DNA of 64,000 bases from Hutsoniella sourekii ATCC 700629 (GCF_000518205.1 NZ_JADD01000009.1:38667-102666); one strand, 5' to 3'; numbered from the stretch's first letter, positions 45,769 through 54,395 are shown. Notes: generated from the sequence alone by a model not told the origin. Numbers and translations are program-made.

Positions 45769-47154
45769 ATGAATTTAACAATCAACAAACGAGCTTGGCG
45801 GTCTGCTGCCCTAGCGGCTACTTGTCTAGCCTTCTTGACGGCCTGTCAAGGAAGTAAGTCCAAGCCTGAAGAACAGCACCAAGATCTGCCCAAGGTAGAG
45901 AATAAATATGATGACAAGACGCGCGTTGACTTCTATAACCGGGTCGCCCAAGATAATGCGGAGCGCTATGAAGGGCTTGTCTTATCCAACAAACCTATAT
46001 TGACCCAACCGGACAAACTCCCTCAAGGTCTCTATTATGACTCAGGAATCCATATTGAATACCCTGAAGATGGGGTCAAAGGGGTCTACTTAACGGCAGA
46101 TAATGTCGCCAATGAGGAATACTTGAACTACATCATTGACTACATCAACAAGACAGACCTGAACGCAGTAGTTATCGACTTCAAGGATGACCATGGTAAT
46201 ATTGTTACCCCAGTGGATTCAGATAATTCCTTGATCCAAGAAAATGTTCTCAATGCTGTCGACCTACGCCCTGTTCTCAAGAAACTCGAAGAAAATAATA
46301 TCTATCCGATTGCCCGGATTGTTACCTTTAAGGACTACCTACTATCCTCGGCCCGCCCTGACCTCTCCTTCCACAGTCAAGAGACAGGGGAGATATGGGA
46401 AGATGGTAACGGCGCACGCTTTACCAACCCCTTCAACAAGGAAGTCTGGGACTATAACGTTCAGATTGCGATTGAAGCGGCCAAGATGGGCTTCAAGGAT
46501 ATTCAATTCGACTATATTCGCTTCCCTGAAGGCTTCGAGACCTTCGCTGATGAGATTGAATATGATATTGGAGACTACCAAGCCTATCTAACAGATGATC
46601 CTGAGAAGAAGGGTTATGAACGGGTGGCAGCTATTAACGATTTCCTTGTCTATGCCAACCAACGTCTCGCTTCATACGGTGTCGATCTAAGTGCCGACGT
46701 CTTTGGTTACACGGCGATTGCCGGAGATGCCCCTGACGTACGTGGTATCGGTCAAAACTTTGCCCAAATGGCGGAACGTGTGGATGCTATATCTTCAATG
46801 ATCTACCCTTCTCACTGGGGAACGGCCTTCTTTGGTTATGAATGGCCAGACTTATATCCTTATGAGATAGTAGATGAATACATGCAGCACGAAATTCCAA
46901 TCTTGGAAAACCTTGACAGCCCCGTGACAAGTCGTCCTTGGCTACAAGACTTTACCTTAGCTGGTGCCCCGGGTACTTACTTGGAGTATGGTCCAGAAGA
47001 AGTTCAAGCTCAGATTAACGCCCTCTATCAACATGGCATCCATGAATTCCTACTATGGAACGCCCTGGGAGAATATACCGAAGGTGTAGACTACTCACCA
47101 GATATTGAGCCTGGCAGCTTGACTCCAGAAGATAGCCAATCACAAATTCAATAA
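45769..47154 (+). CDS. DUF4015 putative glycoside hydrolase lipoprotein
   Basis: 461 residues: lipoprotein signal with lipobox LTAC, a short linker, then the DUF4015 (PF13200) barrel with GVKGVYLTADNVANEEYLNY, AVVIDFKDDHGN, IARIVTFKDYLL, FDYIRFPEGF and SADVFGYTA. Members resemble TIM-barrel glycoside hydrolases, and the Asp/Glu residues in these motifs suggest enzymatic activity on an unidentified surface glycan. The downstream terminator hairpin has been split by an insertion sequence at 47226. Confidence 0.85.
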   Translation: MNLTINKRAWRSAALAATCLAFLTACQGSKSKPEEQHQDLPKVENKYDDKTRVDFYNRVAQDNAERYEGLVLSNKPILTQPDKLPQGLYYDSGIHIEYPEDGVKGVYLTADNVANEEYLNYIIDYINKTDLNAVVIDFKDDHGNIVTPVDSDNSLIQENVLNAVDLRPVLKKLEENNIYPIARIVTFKDYLLSSARPDLSFHSQETGEIWEDGNGARFTNPFNKEVWDYNVQIAIEAAKMGFKDIQFDYIRFPEGFETFADEIEYDIGDYQAYLTDDPEKKGYERVAAINDFLVYANQRLASYGVDLSADVFGYTAIAGDAPDVRGIGQNFAQMAERVDAISSMIYPSHWGTAFFGYEWPDLYPYEIVDEYMQHEIPILENLDSPVTSRPWLQDFTLAGAPGTYLEYGPEEVQAQINALYQHGIHEFLLWNALGEYTEGVDYSPDIEPGSLTPEDSQSQIQ

Positions 47155-47279
47155 AATTAAAGTCTATTAATTGACTTCATATAAATTCAAAAATAAAGAT
47201 TCCCTCAGCTGATGTCCTAGAATTATGAACTGACCCCCTAAAGTTGGACCAAGAAAATCCAACTTTAGGGGGTATTAGT

Positions 47280-47867
47280 ATGGCTAAATATAGTTTAGAA
47301 TTTAAAATAAAAATCGTCGCTGAATATCTTTCTGGTACTATTAGTTTAAAAGCACTAGCTAATAAATACCATTTTAAATCAACCAAGCATATAAGAATAT
47401 GGATCAATGCATACCAAACTTTAGGTATTGAAGGTTTAAAACGTTCTCGCAAAAACAAATCATACAGTGTAGAATTTAAGTTAAAGGCAATTATGATGTA
47501 TGAGACTAGCGAGAAATCCTATCAAGACCTAGCGAATGAGTTGGAGCTAAATAATCCAACTCTCATTACCAGATGGCATCGGGAGTACCGAAATAATGGG
47601 ATTGAAGGGCTTTCTCGTAAACAAGGGAGGCCAACAATGTCTAAAAAGAAAGAGTCTAAAAGCCAAAAGCAAAGCGTTTCTCAGCCACTAAAAGTAACGG
47701 ATCTAGAACAAGCAAACAAGCGAATTGAAGAACTTGAATATGAACTCAAGATGCAAACGATAAAAAATAAATACTTGGAAATGCTAAGGAGCTTGCGGAT
47801 TCAGAAAACAACGAAGACAAAGCAAGAATCATCCACAAGCTCCGACAAGAAGAAAAATATACCTTAA
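47280..47867 (+). CDS. IS150-type transposase OrfA
   Basis: 195 residues from ATG 47280 with AGGGGG upstream. It has two helix-turn-helix domains (FKIKIVAEYLSGTISLKALA and FKLKAIMMYETSEKSYQDLA) and a Lys-rich tail with a leucine-zipper-like region (LEQANKRIEELEYELKMQT), as in IS3-family OrfA proteins that bind the terminal repeats. OrfB is in the -1 frame, open from 47771, and the overlap contains an A-rich tract (47852-47858, GAAAAAT) where a ribosome could slip to make the OrfAB transposase. The slip site is inferred. Confidence 0.9.
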   Translation: MAKYSLEFKIKIVAEYLSGTISLKALANKYHFKSTKHIRIWINAYQTLGIEGLKRSRKNKSYSVEFKLKAIMMYETSEKSYQDLANELELNNPTLITRWHREYRNNGIEGLSRKQGRPTMSKKKESKSQKQSVSQPLKVTDLEQANKRIEELEYELKMQTIKNKYLEMLRSLRIQKTTKTKQESSTSSDKKKNIP

Positions 47868-47908
47868 CTGAGATTCTTGCGGCGATCAACTTCCCTAAAT
47901 CCACTTAT

Positions 47909-48706
47909 ATGTACTGGCAGGCTCAATGGAACAAGCCAGATCCAGACCAAAAAATTAAAGATGAAATGTTGAGTATTCGTGAGAAACACCCAAATTATGG
48001 TTACCGTCGGATACATGCAACGCTTATTAAAGATGGTTGGGTAATCAACCGAAAGAAAGTCCAACGTCTCTGTCAAGAATTAAACATTCAAGTTAGAAAT
48101 TATGGTCGAAAATATCGCAGATACAACAGCTATAAAGGCGTCGTAGGACAGATTGCACCCAATCGAGTCAATCGCCAATTTGACAGCTCTGTCCCCTATC
48201 AAAAGATTACAACTGATACAACTGAATTCAAGTATTACGAAGAAGATGCTTCTGATAAGCTTCGAGTTAGAAAGCTATATTTAGATCCTTTTATGGATTT
48301 ATATAATTTAGAAATTATTAGTTTTAGAGTTTCTCACCAACCGAATAAGGAAACGATGCTTAAAGCATTAGAAGAAGCGATTGAGGCTTCAAAAATCTGT
48401 GCTTATCGGCGAACCTTCCACTCAGACCGTGGATGGGCTTATCAAATGAAGGATTATCAGACGCTATTAGAAGACCATCAGATATTTCAAAGTATGTCAC
48501 GCAAAGGTAACTGCTATGATAATGCACCGATAGAGAATTTCTTTGGTGTGATGAAACAAGAGATGTATTATGGAAAAGTTTATCGAAGTTACAAGGAATT
48601 AGAACAAGCTATCATTGATTATATTCTTTACTATAACGAGGAGCGAATTAAAGAGAAATTGAATTGGCTAAGTCCTGTTGAATATCGAAAAACACAGGCT
48701 GCTTAA
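47909..48706 (+). CDS. IS150-type transposase OrfB (DDE domain)
   Basis: 265 residues from the first ATG; the frame is open back to 47771, as needed for a frameshifted OrfAB. It contains the HTH_21-like segment (IREKHPNYGYRRIHATL), and the integrase core with D (TTDTTEFKYYE), D (HSDRGWAYQ) and E (NAPIENFFGVMKQE) in order. All catalytic residues are intact, so the element may be active. Confidence 0.93.
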   Translation: MYWQAQWNKPDPDQKIKDEMLSIREKHPNYGYRRIHATLIKDGWVINRKKVQRLCQELNIQVRNYGRKYRRYNSYKGVVGQIAPNRVNRQFDSSVPYQKITTDTTEFKYYEEDASDKLRVRKLYLDPFMDLYNLEIISFRVSHQPNKETMLKALEEAIEASKICAYRRTFHSDRGWAYQMKDYQTLLEDHQIFQSMSRKGNCYDNAPIENFFGVMKQEMYYGKVYRSYKELEQAIIDYILYYNEERIKEKLNWLSPVEYRKTQAA

Positions 48707-48876
48707 GAGATAACTCTTGAGAAAATAAAAAGAGAGACAAACATAGAATTATGTCTATCTCTCTGGTCCAACTTTTTGGGGTCACTATATTATCAACGGA
48801 CGGCTAAGGGAATTTTTTGTTTTATTTGTTAGTTTCACTTTCTTAAAATAAGCGTAATTAGTAGGAATCGGTTTGA

Positions 48877-49005
48877 TTGATCTTTACTCAATGGGTTGAC
48901 GCTAACTAGGCTTTCACCCTGGTTATAACTAAAATGACTACAGTCCAGAGCAACTGTTACACGCTTAATGATTCAAAGCCTAGAACCACCCATCCAATAG
49001 ATCAA
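48877..49005. repeat. Long imperfect inverted repeat (about 130 nt)
   Basis: TTGATCT/AGATCAA, ATGGGT/ACCCAT and CTAGGCTTT/AAAGCCTAG lie in nested order, with an inner ACAGT/ACTGT hairpin. The overall form recalls the large hairpins near 14954 and 35291. Confidence 0.6.
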
Positions 49006-49063
49006 CCCCCACTTGAATCGGTGGTCTATAACTAAAGCCAGAAACGCTCACCTTGCAGAGAAT

Positions 49064-49121
49064 GACAAGGAGAAAAACAATGAGAATGACAATGACAATG
49101 TAAATGACAATGAGAATGAGG
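49064..49121 (+). repeat. AATGAC/AATGAG hexamer repeat in a 64-codon open frame without start
   Basis: The plus-strand frame is open from about 49001 to a TAA at 49188 and reads an Asn/Asp/Glu-rich segment (NENDNDNVNDNENE) followed by SGPESETESLRALKV. It has no start codon or ribosome site and follows an in-frame TAG, so it is best seen as the decayed end of a gene with an acidic tail, or chance in a simple repeat. Confidence 0.4.
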
Positions 49122-49186
49122 TATCGGGCCCCGAATCGGAGACCGAATCACTCAGAGCCCTGAAAGTTACCCGTTCGGCAAGTTTA

Positions 49187-49220
49187 AATTAAGGGGATTA
49201 TAATCCCTTAATTATTTTTC
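49187..49220 (+). terminator. Terminator-like hairpin
   Basis: AATTAAGGG(G)ATTA pairs with TAATCCCTTAATT, followed by ATTTTTCC on the plus strand. It coincides with the stop of the Asn/Asp-rich frame, which supports a former gene. Confidence 0.55.
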
Positions 49221-49320
49221 CAATTTGGGTGACATATTTGGAATTTATTTTGTGTATAGGTATGAGAGTACATATTAGCATAACTCCTAAATCGAGAATC
49301 TAATCCGAAAAATTGCCCTA

Positions 49321-49563
49321 CTAACTCTGAGAATCTATCTCTAACAAATCCCTGAGTTCTGCTTCTGATAGCTTGGTCCATTTCATTAAGGTGTCGATGT
49401 CTGCCCCATTCTCTAGCATTTGATGAACTAAGTCTTTGATACCAAGTTCAGCCCCTTGCTTTCTACCCACTTTAATTCCTTGTTCAATCCCTCTTCGCTC
49501 TACTTCGTGTAGATAAGCCTCGGCGTTCGCTCGTTTATACTCAGCTTGGGTAATCATATCCAT
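49321..49563 (-). pseudogene. Rpn/PD-(D/E)XK nuclease C-terminal tail, copy 1
   Basis: 80 residues starting MDMITQAEYKRANAEAYLHE, an HEVERRGIEQGIKVGRKQGAE repeat-like linker and a helical LVHQMLENGADIDTLMKWTKLSEAELRDLLEI tail. This is the C-terminal part of Rpn/transposase_31-type nucleases, without the PD-(D/E)XK catalytic domain. An AGGAGG precedes the first ATG codons at the right distance for translation. It is probably a decayed nuclease gene, but a stand-alone product like the intragenic RpnS proteins is possible. The in-frame region upstream continues the family sequence only to a TGA near 49630. Confidence 0.6.
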
Positions 49564-49766
49564 CTCCTCCTGTTCGATATTGACTCGACTGATGACATAA
49601 TTATGAGCGATATCAAGTCTATAGAATCATATTATCCAGAGGAATATAAGATTCGGTAATTTGGTTAAATAGGGTAACACTTTGCTAGGGAAAAGTTGTG
49701 TATAGGTATGAGAGTACATATTAGCATAACTCCTAAATCGAGAATCTAATCCGAAAAATTGCCCTA

Positions 49767-49985
49767 CTAACTCTGAGAATCTATCTCTAACAAATCCCTG
49801 AGTTCTGCTTCTGATAGCTTGGTCCATTTCATTAAGGTTTTGATGTTTGCGCCATTCTCTAACATTTGATGAACTAAGCTCCTAGCACCTTGCTCGATCC
49901 CTTGCTCAATCCCTCTTCGCTCTACTTCATGTAGGTAGGCCTCGGCGTTCGCTCGTTTATATTCAGCTTGGGTGATCATATCCAT
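49767..49985 (-). pseudogene. Rpn/PD-(D/E)XK nuclease C-terminal tail, copy 2
   Basis: 72 residues, the second copy of the tail encoded at 49321-49563. The head (MDMITQAEYKRANAEAYLHE) and end (MKWTKLSEAELRDLLEI) are the same, but the linker is eight residues shorter (GIEQGARSLV instead of GIKVGRKQGAELGIKDLV). AGGAGG again precedes the start, and an in-frame TAA lies upstream near 50050. Same interpretation as copy 1. Confidence 0.6.
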
Positions 49986-50200
49986 CTCCTCCTGTTCGAT
50001 ATTGACTCGGCTGATGACATAATTATGAGCGATATCAAATCTATAGAATTATATTATCCAGAAGAATATAAAATTCGGTAATTTGGTTAAATAGGGTGAC
50101 ACTTTGCTAGGGAAAACTTGTGTATAGGTATAGCGGTCCGTTCTTATAGATAAAGCACTGATATAAATTAAAACTAGAAAAACCTCAAATAGTATTTCCT

Positions 50201-51637
50201 CTACTCAATTAAATCCCTGATTCTCTCAACTAGCATGCTGACCTGAGTTTTATCAAAAACATTGGCTGAAGGACAAAGCTTCAAGTTCTTAACAGTTTCT
50301 GTGAAAGCTAAACAATTAAGATTACGTGCATTAGCCATTGCTAAACCCGAATACACTTCCGGACCGTAGCCTATATCTAAATAAAAATCACATTTATCGA
50401 GTAATTGAATAGCAGTTTCTCGACTTCCTGCCTCGTAGAGTGAAACATTAGAATATCGACTGAGTTCATGGACACCAGCTGCCATTAAAGTAGGGGCCAT
50501 AATATGAAAATTAAAATCACTTAGACTCTCAAGTAAATTTTCAATACTCTCCATCTGGTGGGTAGAGATGAATATGGCAATTTCCTTTCGGCCTAAGTTT
50601 TTACGCAGTTTACTTGGCTTAGCAGACAACTGAGGTAACTTATTAGTAAGGGTTTGAAACATGGTCTCAGTTAGCAACCTTTGGCTAAAATAGCCCTGAC
50701 TAATCAGTGGCCGAAAATCAGCAACGTTCTTAACTAAATTTAAGTAGTCTTGGTTGCTTAATTGATTAATGATTTGTTCAGCTTCTTCTAAATTATTTAT
50801 AACATATCCCAAACCATTATCAATAATAATATCCTTATTTGATAAACTTGCGGGAATAAAAACAGGAATTCCAGCTAAAAGATAAGTGGATAGTTTGTGG
50901 GTAATACACAATTTAAAATAATCATCTATATATTCTGAATCGGTCCACACAAGACCGAATCCCCCTTCGGATAATCGACTCAAAAGAGTGTTATTAGCTA
51001 ACCAACCATTGAGGTGTACATTTTCTGGTAAAGATCCTGAGTCTCCTCTTGAATAGACTTCCAAGGGTGTAGTCAAAGACCAATTTTTCACAAAATCAAA
51101 TTTTTCGATATCTCCAGCAAAATGAATGACTTTATTGAACTGAATATTTCCCGGTTGAAAGGTAGATAGTTGATCCCACATTTTTTGAATTAAGATTTTT
51201 TCAACTGTTACACCTTCCAATCTCAATCGATCAGCCATTGCTTGGGATGGCACAATCAATAGATCAGCTTGATTATAAAGCTCGACGTATTTGGACATTA
51301 AAAAATAATTGCTAGGAAACATTATTGGAGGGATATCATGAATAAAGATGGCTATTCGACACTGGAGTCTTCTTAATTTAGCGACCATCTCTTCTTCAAG
51401 TAAAAAATCATTCCAGGTGGGTAATTGAACAACCACTAAATCTCCTCTTGATACACCGGCCAAAATACCATCTAATCTAGCACTCAGTTCACCATCGGTA
51501 TCGCTAGATACTTGATAGGCATATATAGCTAATTCATTGAATCCCATTGACTTAGCCACATCCATTACCGTATGCTGAGAAATTTGAGCGGTACTAGATT
51601 GTGCGTGACCATGAAGTACGGTTAAATGTTTACGCAT
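50201..51637 (-). CDS. Gtf3-like glycosyltransferase with an extra GtfB-like C-terminal domain
   Basis: 478 residues. Residues 1-about 335 match the Gtf3/Nss (DUF1792) glycosyltransferase of Ser-rich adhesin loci (LTVLHGHAQSSTAQ, VQLPTWNDFLLEEEMVA, FIHDIPPIMFPSNY). Residues 351-478 are an added domain similar to the last 130 residues of GtfB in this same locus (SLSDFNFHIMAPTLMAAGVH, NVSLYEAG, FYLDIGYGPEV). Gtf3 adds glucose to GlcNAc on the adhesin; the extra domain may recognise it. Ends the minus-strand export locus, 188 bp after the asp4-like gene, so it may have its own promoter. Usual Gtf3 length is about 330-340. Confidence 0.8.
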   Translation of the reverse strand: MRKHLTVLHGHAQSSTAQISQHTVMDVAKSMGFNELAIYAYQVSSDTDGELSARLDGILAGVSRGDLVVVQLPTWNDFLLEEEMVAKLRRLQCRIAIFIHDIPPIMFPSNYFLMSKYVELYNQADLLIVPSQAMADRLRLEGVTVEKILIQKMWDQLSTFQPGNIQFNKVIHFAGDIEKFDFVKNWSLTTPLEVYSRGDSGSLPENVHLNGWLANNTLLSRLSEGGFGLVWTDSEYIDDYFKLCITHKLSTYLLAGIPVFIPASLSNKDIIIDNGLGYVINNLEEAEQIINQLSNQDYLNLVKNVADFRPLISQGYFSQRLLTETMFQTLTNKLPQLSAKPSKLRKNLGRKEIAIFISTHQMESIENLLESLSDFNFHIMAPTLMAAGVHELSRYSNVSLYEAGSRETAIQLLDKCDFYLDIGYGPEVYSGLAMANARNLNCLAFTETVKNLKLCPSANVFDKTQVSMLVERIRDLIE

Positions 51638-51825
51638 AATGATTCCTTTCAGTTCTTCAAATGATAATAATTAAGCAGAATTTAAATATCGATCATGATG
51701 ATATGAAACACATCAAATTTAGTATACGAGCCCCATGACACTAATACTTAACAAATTTTTGAATACATGATCTGTTGATTCCGAATGAGACCTTACCATT
51801 AAAATTTAAGATTACATATATCTTT

Positions 51826-52011
51826 CTAGAAAAATCTCAATAAATTAAATAATAAGCCTAAAATTATTGAAGCCGCCATGAAGATACCTAATAATTTCCC
51901 TAACCGGGTAAAGAAGCTGTCTGGCTCCTTGTCGTTGGATATTTTATTACGCTGAGCATCCATCTGGACATCAATGACTTGTTGAAGTGGGTTCTTCTCT
52001 TCTTTCTTCAT
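51826..52011 (-). CDS. asp4: Accessory Sec protein Asp4-like, SecE-type
   Basis: 61 residues: a polar N-terminal half with many Lys/Asp and one C-terminal membrane segment (IFMAASIILGLLFNLLRFF). Length, topology and position right after secA2 match Asp4, the SecE-like partner of SecY2. Sequence identity is weak in proteins this small, so the call is mostly contextual. No Asp5-like (SecG-type) gene is visible beside it. Confidence 0.65.
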   Translation of the reverse strand: MKKEEKNPLQQVIDVQMDAQRNKISNDKEPDSFFTRLGKLLGIFMAASIILGLLFNLLRFF

Positions 52012-52025
52012 CCTTAACTCCTCTC

Positions 52026-54395
52026 TTAGGCAAAGTAGACAACCAGTTCACCGTCAGAATTCGTCGATATCTCACTTAAGCATAAATAGCGGACCATAGC
52101 CTGCTTGATCTTTAACTGCATTTGTTTGTAGGCTTTAACCGCTTCTTGCTGGTATTCATAGATCGGATTACGTTGGGCAGAAGACCGCATCTGAACCACT
52201 TGTTTGTATTGCGACAAGTAATCCACTTCCTCAATCCAATTCTCATCAATCGACTTCAAGGCACACTTCAAGATAAAGCTATCAAATGACTTTTGAGGGA
52301 CCGTTTGACCCTTTAGATTAATGACCTGATTAAACAAATCCATTAAGACATCCTCCAAGGAAGCCCTTGATCTATATCTTCGTTCAAGAAGATTAGGGTC
52401 AACCTGAAATGACAGGTTATCATAAATAAAGCGTTCAATCTCCCCTACTGATGGATCAGGATGTTTGTCCAGAAAGGCTTGGACCACTTCTAAGGCAAAG
52501 GCTTCGATATCAATGGTCTCCCTGCCTTGTCCCTCTTGTAATTGGCGTCTAGCCTGGTAGACAATTTCTCGTTGAATCCGTAAATTTTCATCGAACTCCA
52601 AGGAGTTGCGTCTAGCTGCCTCACCGGAACTATCGGAGGCAGATTGAGCACCATCAAAAACGTGTTGATATTTCCGATTGGATAAGGGTTCAAAGCTTGC
52701 CCGATAATCCGGATGGTCAGCGATAGTAAAGCGGTGCTCTTCAGCCGCGAACTTAATGATCAACTCATCTTCTAGACAAGCAAAGAACTGACTCATTCCT
52801 GGATCTCCTTGACGACCGGCCCGACCTCTAAGTTGAAGGTCAATCCGTTCACTCATCATCCGTTCGGTTCCGATCACAGCCAATCCACCCAGTTCTTCCA
52901 CACCAGGTCCTAACTTAATATCGGTTCCTCGTCCAGCCATGGAGGTGGCCACCGTGACCGCTCCTAATTGCCCGGCCTCAGCGATGATCGCCGCTTCCTT
53001 GGCAGCATTATAAGCATTCAAGACCGAATGTGAGATCCCCTCACCCAATAATAAGTTAGAGTAAAGCGCTGAGACTTCCACTGAGCCCGTCGCTAATAAG
53101 ATCGGTTGCCCTGTAGCATGAATCTCCTTGACAAATTCCAAGGAAGCCGCCATCTTCTCAGGGAAAGTCCGATAGAATATATCTGGGTGGTCAACCCGTT
53201 GGTTGGGGCGGTTGGGTGGAATTTGGACCACAGTCATATTATAGGTTTCGTTGAATTCACCATCTGCTGGCTTGCCGGTACCGGTCATTCCACTCATCTT
53301 GTCAAATAGTTTGAACAAGTTCTGATAAGTAATGGTAGCCATAGCACGTGTCGCTTCGGACAAGTCGACCCCTTCCTTGGCTTCAATCGCTTGATGAAGG
53401 CCGGATTGAAGTTTAGTTCCATGAAGAACTCGGCCATTTCGTTCATCAACCAACTTCATCTCCCCATCGGTTACAATATATCGGTTATCAAATTCATAGA
53501 GCTGATTGGCCATTAGGGCTAGTTGGATATGGCGAACTAATTCGAAGTTGCCCGGGCCGTATAAGTTATCAATTCGAAAATACGCCTCAGCTGCCTTGAC
53601 TCCCGGTTTTAGAAGCCAGACGGCATCTTTTTCTTCTGTAACTTCAAAGTCTGTTGCCGGATCCAAGGTCTCCACGAACTTCTGGGTCATGGCGTAATAA
53701 TTGGACTGGGTCCTTGGAGCTCCTGAGATAATCAAGGGAGTCGTCGCTGAATCCATTAAGATCTCATCAATCTCATCAATCAAGACGTAATTCAAGGGAC
53801 GCATATAGCGACTCTCAAGACTATCAGCCAGGTTATCGTTCAAATAGTCAAAGCCTAAAGCCGAATGTGTCGTATAGATAATATCAGAATGATAAATAGC
53901 TCGCTTCTCTTCTGGGCTAGGGGGCTCTTCATCCTCAGCGGGTCCAACACCTGAAGCGGTGGTTAGACCCAGCCAATGGTAGACCGGGCCCATCTCTTCT
54001 AAGTCACGCTTGGACAAGTAGTCGTTTACAGTAATTAAGAAGGCACCCTTTCCTTCCAAGGCATTCAAGTAGATAGGCATAGTTGCGGTTAAGGTCTTCC
54101 CTTCACCGGTCCGCATCTCAGCCACATTCCCTTGATGCATGACAATAGCCCCCATGACTTGAACATCATATGGGTACATTCCCAGAACCCGCTTATCTGC
54201 TTCCCGAACCACAGCATAAGCCTCAACTAGTAGACTATCCAAGCTTGCTCCCGCTTGAAGCCTAGATTGGAATTCTTGAGTCTTGCCTTGCAGGTCACTA
54301 TCTGACAGCTTAGCCATCTGAGGAGCTAGGGCATTGATTTGCTTCAATAAGCGACGAACGGGTCGCAAGCGCCAATTATTCAAAAAGTTGGACAT
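52026..54395 (-). CDS. secA2: Accessory Sec ATPase SecA2
   Basis: 789 residues from ATG 54393-54395, which has AGAGGAG upstream; an earlier ATG at 54422 gives nine more codons inside asp3. SecA motor: MRTGEGKTLTATMP (Walker A), LIDEIDEILMDSATTPL (DEID in place of DEVD), MAGRGTDIKLG and GRAGRQGDPG. It lacks the Cys-rich C-terminal zinc tail of SecA1, and is shorter. It powers export of the glycosylated Ser-rich adhesin through SecY2. Confidence 0.93.
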   Translation of the reverse strand: MSNFLNNWRLRPVRRLLKQINALAPQMAKLSDSDLQGKTQEFQSRLQAGASLDSLLVEAYAVVREADKRVLGMYPYDVQVMGAIVMHQGNVAEMRTGEGKTLTATMPIYLNALEGKGAFLITVNDYLSKRDLEEMGPVYHWLGLTTASGVGPAEDEEPPSPEEKRAIYHSDIIYTTHSALGFDYLNDNLADSLESRYMRPLNYVLIDEIDEILMDSATTPLIISGAPRTQSNYYAMTQKFVETLDPATDFEVTEEKDAVWLLKPGVKAAEAYFRIDNLYGPGNFELVRHIQLALMANQLYEFDNRYIVTDGEMKLVDERNGRVLHGTKLQSGLHQAIEAKEGVDLSEATRAMATITYQNLFKLFDKMSGMTGTGKPADGEFNETYNMTVVQIPPNRPNQRVDHPDIFYRTFPEKMAASLEFVKEIHATGQPILLATGSVEVSALYSNLLLGEGISHSVLNAYNAAKEAAIIAEAGQLGAVTVATSMAGRGTDIKLGPGVEELGGLAVIGTERMMSERIDLQLRGRAGRQGDPGMSQFFACLEDELIIKFAAEEHRFTIADHPDYRASFEPLSNRKYQHVFDGAQSASDSSGEAARRNSLEFDENLRIQREIVYQARRQLQEGQGRETIDIEAFALEVVQAFLDKHPDPSVGEIERFIYDNLSFQVDPNLLERRYRSRASLEDVLMDLFNQVINLKGQTVPQKSFDSFILKCALKSIDENWIEEVDYLSQYKQVVQMRSSAQRNPIYEYQQEAVKAYKQMQLKIKQAMVRYLCLSEISTNSDGELVVYFA

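Larger units (their letters stand above)
47226..48789 (+). mobile_element. IS3-family insertion sequence, IS150 type, complete
   Basis: The 1564-bp element has 25-bp imperfect terminal inverted repeats (47226-47250 and 48765-48789), sharing TGACCCC and AAAGTTGGACC, and a 3-bp target duplication TTA (47223-47225 and 48790-48792). Two overlapping reading frames, orfA and orfB, cover it. The boundary is uncertain by one or two bases because flanking bases also match. It looks recent and complete, with intact DDE residues. It lies in the loop of the terminator after the DUF4015 gene. Confidence 0.9.
47200..48819 (+). other. Terminator of the DUF4015 gene, interrupted by the IS element
   Basis: The left arm ATTCCCT-C-AGC-TGAT-GTCC (47200-47218) and the right arm GGAC-G-GCT-A-AGGGAAT (48798-48813) followed by TTTTTTG are separated by the 1564-bp element. 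Joined, they would form a terminator like that at 31200-31244, with the insertion site in its loop. Confidence 0.7.
48814..49250. other. Gene-free stretch with large hairpin and codon repeat
   Basis: A 437-bp stretch between the IS and the duplicated Rpn units. No intact gene starts here. A big imperfect hairpin (48877-49005), a repeat of AATGAC/AATGAG units (49064-49121) and a terminator-like stem (49187-49213) are described separately; nothing else is evident. Confidence 0.6.
49251..50118. repeat. Two tandem direct repeats of a 446/422-bp unit
   Basis: Unit 1 (49251-49696) and unit 2 (49697-50118) are nearly identical; each begins TGTGTATAGGTAT, which recurs at 50119, and ends with the same TAGGG-AAAA stretch. 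They differ by 24 bp in the linker of the small gene, plus scattered substitutions. Each unit holds one Rpn-tail reading frame on the minus strand. The arrangement is a tandem duplication of the 3' end of a nuclease gene. Confidence 0.85.

Noticed and set aside
47771..47909. Transposase broken into two by a mutation
   Set aside because: OrfA and OrfB in a -1 relation with an overlap are the normal arrangement of IS3-family elements that use programmed frameshifting.
49627..49827. 66-codon reading frame spanning the junction of the two Rpn units
   Set aside because: It is an alternate frame across the repeat junction, without a ribosome site or family resemblance.
51638..51825. asp5 or a promoter in the gap before the Gtf3-like gene
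   Set aside because: The gap is AT-rich, without a frame for a two-segment membrane protein; a TATACT -10 on the minus strand has no good -35 at normal spacing.
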